A DNA stretch of 64,000 nucleotides from CAZQHK01 sp964593455. Its GTDB lineage: Bacteria > Muiribacteriota > CAYSPT01. Below are positions 43,278 through 52,482 of this stretch, piece after piece. Where the stretch lies: contig CAZQHK010000019.1 of the NCBI GenBank assembly GCA_964593455.1, forward strand, positions 1 through 64,000, given 5' to 3'. Every line of letters begins with the position of its first letter. Within the stretch, counting starts at the first letter, position 1. The notes under the pieces are model-generated. The model ran no database searches, was not told where the DNA came from, and worked only from the letters and a program-made list of their open reading frames with translations. The translations under genes and the position numbers were made by a program.

Positions 43278-44144
43278 TTACATCATTCCGAAAGCCAGGG
43301 CGATTACGAATCCGGCGATAATCAGGATGACTCCTCCAAGAAGGATGTAGAAAAATATATCAGAGGAACCTTCCGGTTCATCTGTTTCATCTCTTATAAC
43401 ACCAACCATGGTGCTCCTGGACATTACCATCTGGCCCCAGGTGGATTCATCAATCTCGATTTTGACGACCATCTGGTCGGACCCCTTGCTGGCGGGAAAA
43501 ACCGAGATAACGCGGCCGTTTAACTCTTTATACCGATTCTGGGTTGCACAGACTATGTCGCCTTCTCTCAATTGGATGGCCGGCACCCCGTCTACCGGGT
43601 CGACCACCGGGTCGATGGCGATAGTCTCGATTCCGTCGGGAACCTCTTTTTCCTCGTCTTCGTCCTCGTCACCCTCTTCATCTTCGTCGTCTTCTTCTTC
43701 ACCCTCTTCTTCGCCACCGATCACCTCGGTTACAAACTCTAATGAGATTTCCCCTTTCGGGAAAAGAGCGATGAGGTCTTCTTCAAGAAAATCAGTCAGC
43801 ATGACACGCTTGAGATTCATGTCGGCGACATCATGGATAATTTCAGCCAACTTAGCCACCCGCTCGGAGGGAAAGGACTCATATTTACTTCGAATGCTGC
43901 CGGAAAAATCCTTTAGCATGAGTTCGCCGATCATCTCATTTTCTTCGGCGATACGTTCCAGGAAACTGGCCCAGGGAACGATGAGATTGATTTTCTTGGC
44001 AAACCGTTCGGTAAAATAATTGACGACACAATCACACTTCATTACAACATTTGACTTAGCTGAGGCCAGGATCATGAAAAAACCGATTAGATTGCGGCTT
44101 CCTTCCTCGAAGCGCACTTTTACAACAAAAGAAGAATCATCCAT
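43278..44144 (-). CDS. Tail-anchored membrane protein with acidic linker, unknown function
   Basis: 288 aa. It has no N-terminal signal. The first 150 residues look like a soluble alpha/beta domain ('VVKVRFEEGSRNLIGFFMIL'). A very acidic linker (about 145-170, runs of Glu/Asp) follows, then a beta-rich domain (about 180-250, 'LREGDIVCATQNRYKELNGR'). A single C-terminal membrane helix ('ILLGGVILIIAGFVIALAFG') anchors it. I do not recognise a family. It is 27 bp or more downstream of the STAS gene in the same orientation, so it may be a membrane target of the partner-switching module. Confidence 0.6.
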   Translation of the reverse strand: MDDSSFVVKVRFEEGSRNLIGFFMILASAKSNVVMKCDCVVNYFTERFAKKINLIVPWASFLERIAEENEMIGELMLKDFSGSIRSKYESFPSERVAKLAEIIHDVADMNLKRVMLTDFLEEDLIALFPKGEISLEFVTEVIGGEEEGEEEDDEDEEGDEDEDEEKEVPDGIETIAIDPVVDPVDGVPAIQLREGDIVCATQNRYKELNGRVISVFPASKGSDQMVVKIEIDESTWGQMVMSRSTMVGVIRDETDEPEGSSDIFFYILLGGVILIIAGFVIALAFGMM

Positions 44145-44171
44145 CCTGTCTTACCCAATTCCACACTACCT

Positions 44172-44507
44172 TCAGGAAAAACTGTTGAGACATTCGTCTA
44201 AACTATCGTATATCTCAAAAATTTTATCCAGTTTGGTAACGGTAAATATTTTCTTCACAAAAAGGTTGAGTGAAACCAGCTTCATGCTGCCGCCCACCTG
44301 TATGACTTTTCTCAGCAATGTAGCCAGGACACCCACACCCAGGCTACCGATATATTTTATTTCACAGAAATCTATGACCAGTTTATGTTTACCGTCATCG
44401 ATTAGTTTTTCAATGACCGTCATGAGTTCCTGGGCTTCGGGAACATTGATTTTTCCCGACATCCTCACGATGGTTACGCCATTTTTCTCTTCTGTCGTGA
44501 TGTCCAC
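44172..44507 (-). CDS. STAS-domain anti-sigma factor antagonist
   Basis: 111 aa from a GTG at 44507, with GGGGG about 8 nt upstream; an in-frame TTG at 44546 has no ribosome binding site. The SpoIIAA-like fold has 'VTIVRMSGKINVPEA', 'HKLVIDFCEIKYIGSLGVGV' with the phosphorylatable Ser in YIGSLG. It should bind the HATPase protein encoded 84 bp upstream and free that kinase's other partner when unphosphorylated. No sigma factor gene lies nearby. Confidence 0.85.
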   Translation of the reverse strand: MDITTEEKNGVTIVRMSGKINVPEAQELMTVIEKLIDDGKHKLVIDFCEIKYIGSLGVGVLATLLRKVIQVGGSMKLVSLNLFVKKIFTVTKLDKIFEIYDSLDECLNSFS

Positions 44508-44590
44508 TTTACAATGCCCCCATTCAGCTTGAGAGTATTTTAGCAAAAGAGTCAGATTTTTTCAACAAGTAGTATTTCAGACCGCATTTT

Positions 44591-45031
44591 TTACTTTTTT
44601 TCATCCGTCCCGTCAAGGCGTTTGGACAGATACAACGAGGTGCTTTTGTTGGGGTTGAACAAATAAATGACCTCATCCATCATCTGGTTTATCAGGAAAA
44701 TGCCACGCCCTCCCTCCTCCAGAATTCCACGACGTGCCATTTTTTGGAAATAATCGGGATCGAAAGGTTTACCTCCCTGGTCTTTTATCAAGAATATAAG
44801 GTCATCCTCGATACGGGTAATACCCAGTGAAAAGGTCATCTCCTCGCTGAATCGTGAACCGTGGTCGATGGCGTTCATGCAGGCTTCATCCAATACCAGG
44901 TCCAGCTGAAACCGCATCTGTTGCGGAACTCCCAGATCATCCCATACCCGGGCCGCGAACTGCCGAATCTCATCCATGTACCGGGGATGACACGGAAACT
45001 CGATATGGTGTTTAACCTGAAGCGGTTTCAA
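44591..45031 (-). CDS. Anti-sigma regulatory factor / Ser-Thr kinase (RsbW/SpoIIAB-like HATPase)
   Basis: 146 aa from a TTG with AAAGGA upstream. GHKL ATPase motifs: N box LDEACMNAIDHG, G1 IKDQGGKPFDP, G2 EGGRGIFLINQM. It is predicted to phosphorylate the STAS protein next door and to sequester a sigma factor or other partner. It lies 33 bp after the FHA/GAF protein, so sensor, switch kinase and antagonist are probably one operon. Confidence 0.88.
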   Translation of the reverse strand: MKPLQVKHHIEFPCHPRYMDEIRQFAARVWDDLGVPQQMRFQLDLVLDEACMNAIDHGSRFSEEMTFSLGITRIEDDLIFLIKDQGGKPFDPDYFQKMARRGILEEGGRGIFLINQMMDEVIYLFNPNKSTSLYLSKRLDGTDEKK

Positions 45032-45064
45032 AGCGTTTTCCTTTCTTATCCCGGCTCCCGCAAT

Positions 45065-46963
45065 TTATAGATTCAGGACCGGGAACGAAAATCTAATAGT
45101 GTCGTCTTTCTCAAACTCGAGCGTCCCACCATGAGCGTCAACCACAAACCGGGAGTAGGCCAGATCAACCATGAGTGTAAGTTCATCCACCGATTCCACC
45201 GCATCGACCATCTCCGTTTTCAGCTGAGAACTTTCCAGCACACGGCGGATATAGACCGGAGGAACGAGTGACGGACCTTCCACCTGCAACATTTTTTCTT
45301 TTCCGCTGGAACTGAAGTCGGCTTTGATTGTGCTTCCTTCGGCCACCAGTTCGATGGCAGAACACAGCACTATACGGATAGATTCCGCCATCTTATCAGG
45401 GTCTAACGGAGTATCCTCAGACCAGGTCTCCCGCCAACCGCCAAGCACCAGTGTCACACCTGATTTTTCGGCTTCCTGGTGCACATCAGGCAGAATAGTT
45501 TCCAGGAGATCAGCGGGTTTGGCCACTTTCCGGTGCAGCCTGATGGGACCCGCAATCATCCTGGCGAACCGGAAAATACGCTGAATAGATTCTCTCACGG
45601 CCTGTAGATGATCTTGGGACGGACCCGATTCTCCCTGTTTCATATCCGATTCTATAGCAGTCAGTTCCTGGTCCAGATGACTGGCGACCATGTGTAGAAA
45701 CCGGATGGAAGAACGGTGAACATCTTTGAGCTGCGTAATGTTTCGAAGAGCCATGATAGAACCGGCCCGCTTTTCGTTCTCCCTCTTCAACACCGTGACA
45801 CGATTGGAGAACATTTCATGATTGGGTTTCATAGTAAAGATGTCGAATGTAGTACTTTCATCGACATCGGCGATCTCGGAGAGCAAAACACTCAACCTGT
45901 TGGACCGATCACCTGGTTTCTGATCAGATTCGTCATCAATTCCAAACAAACGTTTGGCTGAGGGATTCATCATGGCGGCGCTTCCTTCTTTGTCGGTCAC
46001 CACCATGGCGTCATCCATGCTCTCGAGGATACTCTCTATCTTCTTTTTCTCTGCCATGATCTCCCGGTACAGCATAGCGTTTTCCAGGGCCACGGCGGAT
46101 TGAGCGGCAAAGGCTTCCAGGAATCGCAGATCCACGTCGGAGAACATACCGCTTTCCTGGCGGTTATCGATATAGATTACCCCCAGTGCCTTGTCTTTCG
46201 TCTTCAACGGAGCACACATGACCGAGCGTATGTTGAAAGAGAAAACACTCTGGCCGGCACTGAACCGCGGATCATCCCGAGCGTCCGTAGTAAGCACCGG
46301 AACCCCGCTCTGAAAAACCTCTTTAACGATACCGTAGCTGATTTTATCGCGTTCATCGGCCTCGATGTCTTTACCGATACCCCGGGCAATAGCCGGAGCA
46401 AGTTTCCGGTTCGCGAGGTCATAGAGAACAATCAATCCCCGCTCGGCCTTGGTCAGCTTGACGAGATCGTCCATGGTTTGAGCAAGTAGTTTCTTTACAT
46501 CGAGAATTGATGTTAGCCTGCGGGTAATTTCCAGCAGGAGAGCAGACAGCCGATCACTTTTCTCCATCTGTTCGATCTTGCGGGAAAAAACCCTGAGTTT
46601 GCGAGCCAGGTTTTCCCCCTCGGCCGGCTGTTCCGAAGCCAGATCACGAAGTTTTTCTGAAAGAAGCTTCTCATGACCGGTTTCACTCTCCTTGAATATG
46701 AGGTCTGTCATCCCGATTAAAATTTTACACCCGTCGGTTAGAACCTCTTCTGCGACCTGCTGTCCGTTCACGAAGATCCCATTGGTGCTTTCCATATCGA
46801 TGACATAGTATTTACCGGCCCGCTCTTCTATCCGGGCGTGATGTCGAGACACCTTGGTATCATCCAGGACGATATCGTTCCTGTAACTCCTGCCGATAGC
46901 GATCACCTTTCCCATAATGGGATAAAGGCGGTCAGGATCATCAACCCATTGAAGCACTGCCAT
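45065..46963 (-). CDS. FHA-GAF-PAS protein with degenerate histidine-kinase-like C-terminus
   Basis: 632 aa from the ATG at 46963 (AAGGTGG eight nt upstream). An FHA domain (about 1-95: 'IGRSYRNDIVLDDTKVSRHH', TNGIFVNG) recognises phosphothreonine. A short coiled coil leads to a GAF domain (about 150-305), then a PAS-like domain (about 315-420). The C-terminal 200 residues resemble a DHp plus ATPase region: 'IRFLHMVASHLDQELTA' in place of a clean H-box, and a final 'AYSRFVVDAHGGTLEF' reminiscent of the G2 region. The N-box and G1 glycines are not evident, so it may be catalytically dead and act as a signal input to the partner switch. Confidence 0.8.
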   Translation of the reverse strand: MAVLQWVDDPDRLYPIMGKVIAIGRSYRNDIVLDDTKVSRHHARIEERAGKYYVIDMESTNGIFVNGQQVAEEVLTDGCKILIGMTDLIFKESETGHEKLLSEKLRDLASEQPAEGENLARKLRVFSRKIEQMEKSDRLSALLLEITRRLTSILDVKKLLAQTMDDLVKLTKAERGLIVLYDLANRKLAPAIARGIGKDIEADERDKISYGIVKEVFQSGVPVLTTDARDDPRFSAGQSVFSFNIRSVMCAPLKTKDKALGVIYIDNRQESGMFSDVDLRFLEAFAAQSAVALENAMLYREIMAEKKKIESILESMDDAMVVTDKEGSAAMMNPSAKRLFGIDDESDQKPGDRSNRLSVLLSEIADVDESTTFDIFTMKPNHEMFSNRVTVLKRENEKRAGSIMALRNITQLKDVHRSSIRFLHMVASHLDQELTAIESDMKQGESGPSQDHLQAVRESIQRIFRFARMIAGPIRLHRKVAKPADLLETILPDVHQEAEKSGVTLVLGGWRETWSEDTPLDPDKMAESIRIVLCSAIELVAEGSTIKADFSSSGKEKMLQVEGPSLVPPVYIRRVLESSQLKTEMVDAVESVDELTLMVDLAYSRFVVDAHGGTLEFEKDDTIRFSFPVLNL

Positions 46964-47064
46964 AGGACATTCCACCTTGCGGAGGCAATTCTACCATATT
47001 GCCAGCTGATGATTCCAGCAGCCTGGACGATGATGGTTGTCTCCGGCCTGTTTCAACGCAAGAG

Positions 47065-47094
47065 TTGCAAACAGACAACGATGAAACGTATAAT
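47065..47094 (+). promoter_or_regulatory. Promoter of the carbamoyltransferase-U32 operon
   Basis: TTGCAA and a perfect TATAAT are separated by 18 bp, ending 37 nt before the GTG at 47131. It lies in the gap between the divergent FHA-GAF gene and the carbamoyltransferase. Confidence 0.55.
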
Positions 47095-47130
47095 TGACAG
47101 GCTATTTCAGAGGGGAGGACGCTTGGTAAC

Positions 47131-48807
47131 GTGCTGACAGCGGGAATAAATGCGTTCATGCACGATTCTGCCGTCTGCCTGGTACATGACGGCCAGGTGG
47201 TGGCTTATGCCGAAGAAGAACGTTTCAACCGGGAAAAACACACCGGCCGGTTTCCCTCCAGATCTTTGAATTGGTGTCTCGCAGAAGCCGGGGCTGAGAT
47301 CTCCGATATTGACACCACCGGGTTCTACTGGCAGCCATGGAAAGGACTGACCACCCGGCTCGGTCTGCTCCTCAGGGAGCGACCGGCTGCACTGTTCAAT
47401 CCCGGCGGGCGATACCGTATCCTTTATGTCATGTCACGCCTGCCAATTCATCTGAAACAGCGCTGGAATTACCATGGCCGGTTTCATTTTCTCGATCACC
47501 ACCGCTGCCACGCCGCCTCTGCTTTTTATCTCTCTCCATTTAACCGGTCAGCCATTCTCTCCCTGGATGCCAACGGAGAGCAGGATACTGCGCTGCTGGC
47601 GGTGGGAACCGGAACACATATAGAGGAGATAGAACGAATCCGTTATCCGCATTCGCTGGGTCTGCTCTACCTGTCGGTGACGGAATATCTTGGTTTTCGC
47701 GAGAATTGTGAAGAGGGGAAAGTGATGGGTTTGGCGGCCTATGGGAAACCGCGGTACCTCCCCGAGTTCAGGCAGGTGGTCCATATTAAACCCAACGGGC
47801 GTTTTACCATTCAAACCCGGTACTTTGACGTTCATTTGACGAAAAAACGTTATCTGACGGATGAGTTCGAGCATCTGGTCGGTCCCCGGAGGAAACAAAA
47901 CGAACCGCTTGATCAGCGTCATGCCGATATAGCAGCCAGTTTACAGGCCTTTTACGAGGAAGCTCTAATCGAACTCCTCAAGAGGCTGAACCGGTTGACT
48001 GGTCTCGACTGTCTCTGCTTCTCAGGAGGGCTGGCGCTAAACAGCCTGGCCAATGGCATGATTCTCGAAAAAACACCGTTTAATGATATTTTCATTCCCC
48101 CCATGACCAATGACTGCGGTTGTTCGTTAGGCGCCGCCCTGCTGCTCGATCCTTCGGTTCAAGCGGGGAAAAGACCCGAGCCGCTCAGTGACGCCGGACT
48201 CGGACCGGCTTTTTCCGATGAGAAAATCGAATCCTCTCTGAAAGAAAACCGTTTGCAGTATCGGAAGGTTACAAATATCGAGAAAAAGACGGCGTCGGCA
48301 ATTGCCGGCGGAACGATCGTCGGTTGGTTTCAGGGACGGATGGAAGCAGGCCCGCGGGCACTCGGACACCGCAGCATCCTGGCCGATCCCCGTGACCCCG
48401 GTATCAAGGAACGGCTCAACCGCGAGGTTAAACATCGCGAGGAATTCAGACCGTACGCTCCTTCGGTACTGGAAAACCATGCCGGTGATTATTTTGAAAA
48501 AGCAGACGTATCTCCATATATGTTGAGAGTTTTCACCGTCAAAGAGGAAAAACGAAACACTATTCCCGGTGTAGTCCACGCCGACGGCACCGCCCGTGTA
48601 CAAACAGTAGCTGAAAAGACTAATCCCCGTTACTGGAACGTGATAGAATCATTCAGAAAAGAAACCGGAATTCCAATGCTGGTAAATACTTCGTTTAACC
48701 GCCGGGGAGAACCGATTGTCTGCACTCCGGACGATGCCGTAGCAACATTCAAGGGGACCCGGTTGGGAGCTCTGGCTATCGGCTCGTTCTGGGTTGAAAG
48801 GACTTGA
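47131..48807 (+). CDS. O-carbamoyltransferase (NodU/CmcH/TobZ family)
   Basis: 558 aa from a GTG with GGGGAGG upstream. The N-terminal Kae1/TsaD-like domain has 'GINAFMHDSAVCLV' and the metal-binding DHHRCHAASAFY. 'FSGGLALNSLANG' follows near residue 300. The C-terminal carbamoyltransferase domain has GRMEAGPRALGHRSI near 405 and 'VNTSFNRRGEPIVCTPDDAV'. Such enzymes move carbamoyl from carbamoyl phosphate via carbamoyl-AMP to a hydroxyl group on a sugar, antibiotic or lipid. It heads a same-strand run with a radical-SAM protein, a U32 pair and a GNAT. Its stop overlaps a possible TTG start of the next gene. Confidence 0.93.
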   Translation: MLTAGINAFMHDSAVCLVHDGQVVAYAEEERFNREKHTGRFPSRSLNWCLAEAGAEISDIDTTGFYWQPWKGLTTRLGLLLRERPAALFNPGGRYRILYVMSRLPIHLKQRWNYHGRFHFLDHHRCHAASAFYLSPFNRSAILSLDANGEQDTALLAVGTGTHIEEIERIRYPHSLGLLYLSVTEYLGFRENCEEGKVMGLAAYGKPRYLPEFRQVVHIKPNGRFTIQTRYFDVHLTKKRYLTDEFEHLVGPRRKQNEPLDQRHADIAASLQAFYEEALIELLKRLNRLTGLDCLCFSGGLALNSLANGMILEKTPFNDIFIPPMTNDCGCSLGAALLLDPSVQAGKRPEPLSDAGLGPAFSDEKIESSLKENRLQYRKVTNIEKKTASAIAGGTIVGWFQGRMEAGPRALGHRSILADPRDPGIKERLNREVKHREEFRPYAPSVLENHAGDYFEKADVSPYMLRVFTVKEEKRNTIPGVVHADGTARVQTVAEKTNPRYWNVIESFRKETGIPMLVNTSFNRRGEPIVCTPDDAVATFKGTRLGALAIGSFWVERT

Positions 48808-48817
48808 GTACCGGACG

Positions 48818-49834
48818 ATGAATGTACGACACGCTATCAGGATGGGACTGGGAGCAGCGAGCCACAAGCTCACCGGCCGGCGATGTCCGCTGAATGTCAT
48901 GGTTTCCGTCACTAACCGCTGTCCGTCCAATTGCAGCTACTGCCAGATTCCACAACGCAAACAACGTGAGATGACCACCGATGAAATCACCTCCATGATT
49001 GACGAACTGGCCCAAAACGGGTGTGCCCGTATCGGTTTCTGGGGAGGAGAGCCGCTGCTCAGAGACGACATCGGTGACATCGTCTCCCGGGCTAAAAAAC
49101 GCGGGCTTTATGTAACCATGGATACCAACGGATATCTGGTCCGGGATAAGCTAGACATAGTGAAACGACTGGATCATCTGGTGATATCGCTGGACGGGCC
49201 GGAAAACATCCACGACACCAATCGGGAACCCGGAAGCTTTGAAAAAGCCATGAAAGCCCTGGAACTCGTCATCGGAACAGTCCCGGTATGGACTCTTTCA
49301 GTGCTCACCAGGCACTCCAACAACGCCCTGCACTGGATAACCGATCTGGCCAGTAAACGAGGTTTCCAGGCAAGTTTTCAGGTTCTTCACCACAATGAAT
49401 TTCTGGGTCGCGGACATGACGAACTCATGCCTTCCAATAATGAATACCAGGCAATTATCCGTGAGCTTTACCTGTTAAAAAAAGCCGGACTCCCCATCAT
49501 CAACTCTTTTAATTACCTGCGATACGTCTACTCATGGGGTGATTACCGGATCAGCAAACACCCGGGCCGGCACCGGAACATAGCCTGTCTGGCCAGGCAG
49601 TTGTACTGCAATGTCGACACGGACGGAAGCTTGTACCCCTGCTCTCTCCTGGTGGATGAGGTGCCGGCTCCGAACATGCTCGATAACGGCTTCATGGCCG
49701 CGTTCGAATCGATTTCACCCCTGCCATGCGAATCATGCCTGGCCACCTGTTTCATCGAATATAATCATCTGTTTGCACTCAATCCGGCGACTATCATAGA
49801 TTGGGTGAAGAACATGAGCTTTAAGAGTTTCTAG
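48818..49834 (+). CDS. Radical SAM protein with SPASM-like C-terminus
   Basis: 338 aa from the ATG at 48818; a TTG at 48794 overlapping the preceding stop is an alternative. VTNRCPSNCSYCQIPQR near residue 35 is the cluster motif, and 'FWGGEPLLRDDIG' and 'LVISLDGPENIHD' are typical of MoaA/PqqE/HpnH-like proteins. C-terminal cysteines in 'CLARQLYCNVDTDGSLYPC' and 'CESCLATC' suggest an auxiliary cluster. It lies between the carbamoyltransferase (10 bp) and the U32 gene (13 bp). Confidence 0.88.
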   Translation: MNVRHAIRMGLGAASHKLTGRRCPLNVMVSVTNRCPSNCSYCQIPQRKQREMTTDEITSMIDELAQNGCARIGFWGGEPLLRDDIGDIVSRAKKRGLYVTMDTNGYLVRDKLDIVKRLDHLVISLDGPENIHDTNREPGSFEKAMKALELVIGTVPVWTLSVLTRHSNNALHWITDLASKRGFQASFQVLHHNEFLGRGHDELMPSNNEYQAIIRELYLLKKAGLPIINSFNYLRYVYSWGDYRISKHPGRHRNIACLARQLYCNVDTDGSLYPCSLLVDEVPAPNMLDNGFMAAFESISPLPCESCLATCFIEYNHLFALNPATIIDWVKNMSFKSF

Positions 49835-49847
49835 AGAGAGCCGAGAT

Positions 49848-50939
49848 ATGAAAATACTGTCACCGGTCAACAAGCCCGAGGAGGTCGCCCAGGTTGCGCA
49901 AGCCGGATGCGATGAGATCTACTGCGGCGTTCTGTCCGAACGCTGGAAGGATAAATACACCAATGTCGGCTCAATCAACCGGCGTGAATGGAAATCATCA
50001 AATCTTCCTTCGGTCGAGGTCCTGGCCGAGACCGTGTCTGAAGCGCATCGCCATGATATACCCGTTCACCTGGCCATGAACGCGTTTTACTCCGCCGGCC
50101 AGTATTCCCTCATTGCCCGGGAGATAGATAGTTTTCTGGAAACCGGTGTGGACGTGCTCATCGTAGCCGATGTCGGGCTGATGCTGTTTCTCCGGGATGA
50201 AGGCATCACCCTTCCCATCCACGCTTCCACGGGATGCACGGTTTTCAACGCGGAAGCCACCCGTTTTTTCGGTGACCTGGGAGCCACGAGAGTGGTTCTT
50301 CCCCGTCATGTTCAACCGTGGGAAGCGGCCGAGGTCGTAAAAGAAAATCCGGAATTCGAGTTCGAAGTATTTATCATGAACCGCGGTTGTAAGAACATCG
50401 ACGGATTCTGTACTTTCCAACACGGAGTAAACGAGGTCAAGTTTGGCAAATTCTGGGATATTCCCAAGAAACTCAATATGGACCAGTTGGTCCTGTCTAT
50501 TATGCGGAGGCTTCCACGCCAGGCGGCCCTGGCTATTCTGAAAGGAAATCCTTTCTCCTCGGTAGGGGCGTGTTTCCTTAACTACGATACATCGGTCATT
50601 TCTACCTGTGAGCCCGACCTTGAAAAAGTTGAACGGGCCCGGGATTTTCTGGCCGGGACCTTCAACCTGATATCCGGTATCGATACCTGCGGGGCCTGCG
50701 CTCTCTACGACCTGGATGCAGCCGGCATCACCGGCGTTAAAATTGTGGGAAGAAGCAACACCACAATGAAAAAAATAACCGACGTTACGTTCCTGAGGAA
50801 AGCTATCGATCATCTGGAAAAAATCAGGCCTCCCCGGGAAAAATTCAAACCATGGGTCCGGAAATTGTTCAAAGACATCTATGGTGTGGATTGCAGACAA
50901 GGCTGTTACTGGCCGGACATCACGAAAAGGAAGACATGA
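49848..50939 (+). CDS. U32-family iron-sulfur protein, UbiU-like
   Basis: 363 aa. 'MKILSPVNKPEEVAQVAQAG' and 'DEIYCGV' open a TIM-barrel-like U32 domain. Cysteines in IMNRGCKNIDGFC, VGACFLN and IDTCGACALYDL, followed by the family motif 'GITGVKIVGRS', match the pattern by which U32 proteins hold a [4Fe-4S] cluster. UbiU/UbiV pairs hydroxylate ubiquinone precursors without oxygen, and TrhP-type relatives hydroxylate tRNA. The next gene overlaps by four bases (ATGA) and looks like the V partner. No UbiT-like gene is seen, so the substrate may differ. Confidence 0.85.
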   Translation: MKILSPVNKPEEVAQVAQAGCDEIYCGVLSERWKDKYTNVGSINRREWKSSNLPSVEVLAETVSEAHRHDIPVHLAMNAFYSAGQYSLIAREIDSFLETGVDVLIVADVGLMLFLRDEGITLPIHASTGCTVFNAEATRFFGDLGATRVVLPRHVQPWEAAEVVKENPEFEFEVFIMNRGCKNIDGFCTFQHGVNEVKFGKFWDIPKKLNMDQLVLSIMRRLPRQAALAILKGNPFSSVGACFLNYDTSVISTCEPDLEKVERARDFLAGTFNLISGIDTCGACALYDLDAAGITGVKIVGRSNTTMKKITDVTFLRKAIDHLEKIRPPREKFKPWVRKLFKDIYGVDCRQGCYWPDITKRKT

Positions 50940-51826
50940 GAACGACCGCAATCGCCGAAGGCGGCAACACACTCAGACCGGGAGCAGGATTCCGCTGGAA
51001 GACCATGTCGGTGCTGGGAGCGGGCCTGGACATCGAACGGGCTTTTTTCGTCAGCCGAGCGGAAAAATTGAACCGTTGCGACCAGGGCACCTGGTCACGG
51101 CTCTATTTCGGGACAGAGTTCTGCGAGCGCCTCATCGCCGATCCGGGGGAACTGGAGGAAGTAATATCTTTCTCCCATGACAGGGATCTTCCGTTGACTC
51201 TGGTCACACCGTACACAACGGGAACGGGTTTGAACAAAATCACATCCCAGTTGGAACTGCTGTCAGAAAAAGCCGATGGCAGCGAAGTTGTCTTCAATGA
51301 CTGGGGGACGTTCAGGCTTTTGACCAACACTTTTACCGGCCTGCAACCGGTGCTTGGCCGACTGCTGACCAAGCAGAAACGCGGACCGCGTCTCATGGAC
51401 ATTGCCTCCAGGGTGCCGTCGTCGCTCATGGAACATTTCAGACACGGAACCTTCGAGGTCTCCAGAACCGCAGCTTTTCTGCAAAAAGCGGGAATCAAGC
51501 GAATTGAGCTTGACAACCTCCTCCAGGGAGTGCGTCACGAAAGCCCTTTTTCAGCCTCTCTTCATGTCCCTTTCGTCTATATTTCCACGACCAGAATATG
51601 TTTGACAGCGGGCTGCGATTGGGAAAACCGGCCTCACCAGCGGGCGGTGTTTCCCTGCAGTCATGAGTGCCGGAAATATACCTTTAAGCTGGAACATAAG
51701 GACATGCCGGTTCCCGTGATACTGAGAGGAAACACCCAATTTTACTGGAATGAGAAGTTACCCGGCGACCTGGGGAAGATAGGAGTCGATCGGATCGTAA
51801 TATCACCGGAACCACCGGTAGCGTAG
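50936..51826 (+). CDS. U32-related UbiV-like partner protein
   Basis: 296 aa from the ATG at 50936, overlapping the U32 stop. The cysteine layout resembles UbiV: one early Cys in YFGTEFCERLI (about 64), then 'ICLTAGCDWENRPHQR' and a CxxxC in FPCSHECRKY. The segment 'RLMDIASRVPSSLMEHFR' and C-terminal 'PVILRGNTQFYWNE' also fit. Overall similarity is weak and the call rests on cysteine spacing plus coupling to the U32 gene. It probably forms a heterodimer with the 49848 product. Confidence 0.65.
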   Translation: MRTTAIAEGGNTLRPGAGFRWKTMSVLGAGLDIERAFFVSRAEKLNRCDQGTWSRLYFGTEFCERLIADPGELEEVISFSHDRDLPLTLVTPYTTGTGLNKITSQLELLSEKADGSEVVFNDWGTFRLLTNTFTGLQPVLGRLLTKQKRGPRLMDIASRVPSSLMEHFRHGTFEVSRTAAFLQKAGIKRIELDNLLQGVRHESPFSASLHVPFVYISTTRICLTAGCDWENRPHQRAVFPCSHECRKYTFKLEHKDMPVPVILRGNTQFYWNEKLPGDLGKIGVDRIVISPEPPVA

Positions 51827-51843
51827 AAAGTGAGATTGAAGAT

Positions 51844-52455
51844 TTGATCGAAGGAGATTTTGCGTTTCGTCCGATGTTGCCGGAGGACATACCCCGCGTG
51901 GTTGACCTTTTTCACCGGTATATGCCGTACTCTCAATTCGCCCGTTTCGGGAAACCGTTTTTGACTGCCCTGTTTGAAGGTCTGGTTTCAAGCCCATGGT
52001 CCCTGGAGCTGGTGACACCCCCGGAAGGCGCAGTGGAAGGTTTCATTACCGCCACGTTTTCTTCCGAGAAGATGATGGGCGATATCCTTTCCAGGCAGAG
52101 TCACCACCTGCTGGGAGGTCTCGTGAAAGGAGGGACCGGGGCCGTCAAAGCCATTCCAAAGGCTGCCGAAAACCTCCTTTACACCAGGCGTACCAGCCTG
52201 CCCGGAATTCAAGAGGAACTCATGTTCATCGTGGTGGATCCCGAAACCCGCCAGCGCGGTCTGGGCCGCTCTCTCATCATTACCACCCTCAATGAACTCC
52301 GTGACCGTGGTGTCGACACGGTCAAAGTCTCGGCCGTGGCCGGCAACAAACCCGTGCGGAAACTTCTCGGCAAACTTGGTTTTAAAGAAGCTATGGAGTT
52401 CAAGTTTCACGGTGAAGAGATGATTCTCTACACCGGCAGCACCACCGTAGAATAA
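51844..52455 (+). CDS. GNAT-family acyltransferase
   Basis: 203 aa from a TTG at 51844. The frame stays open upstream to at least 51781, so the true start is unsure. 'FRPMLPEDIPRVVDLFHRYM' opens a GNAT domain. The acyl-CoA pyrophosphate loop is VVDPETRQRGLGRSLI (about 122-137), followed by 'KVSAVAGNKPVRKLLGKLGF'. It is the last gene of the carbamoyltransferase operon and faces a convergent radical-SAM gene 27 bp away. The acceptor is unknown. Confidence 0.82.
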   Translation: MIEGDFAFRPMLPEDIPRVVDLFHRYMPYSQFARFGKPFLTALFEGLVSSPWSLELVTPPEGAVEGFITATFSSEKMMGDILSRQSHHLLGGLVKGGTGAVKAIPKAAENLLYTRRTSLPGIQEELMFIVVDPETRQRGLGRSLIITTLNELRDRGVDTVKVSAVAGNKPVRKLLGKLGFKEAMEFKFHGEEMILYTGSTTVE

Positions 52456-52482
52456 GCAAACCCGGATATTTCACCAGTGTCT

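Noticed and set aside
49998..50972. 324-codon open frame on the - strand opposite the U32 gene
   Set aside because: The + strand frame has intact U32 motifs and operon coupling; the antisense frame has no recognisable features.
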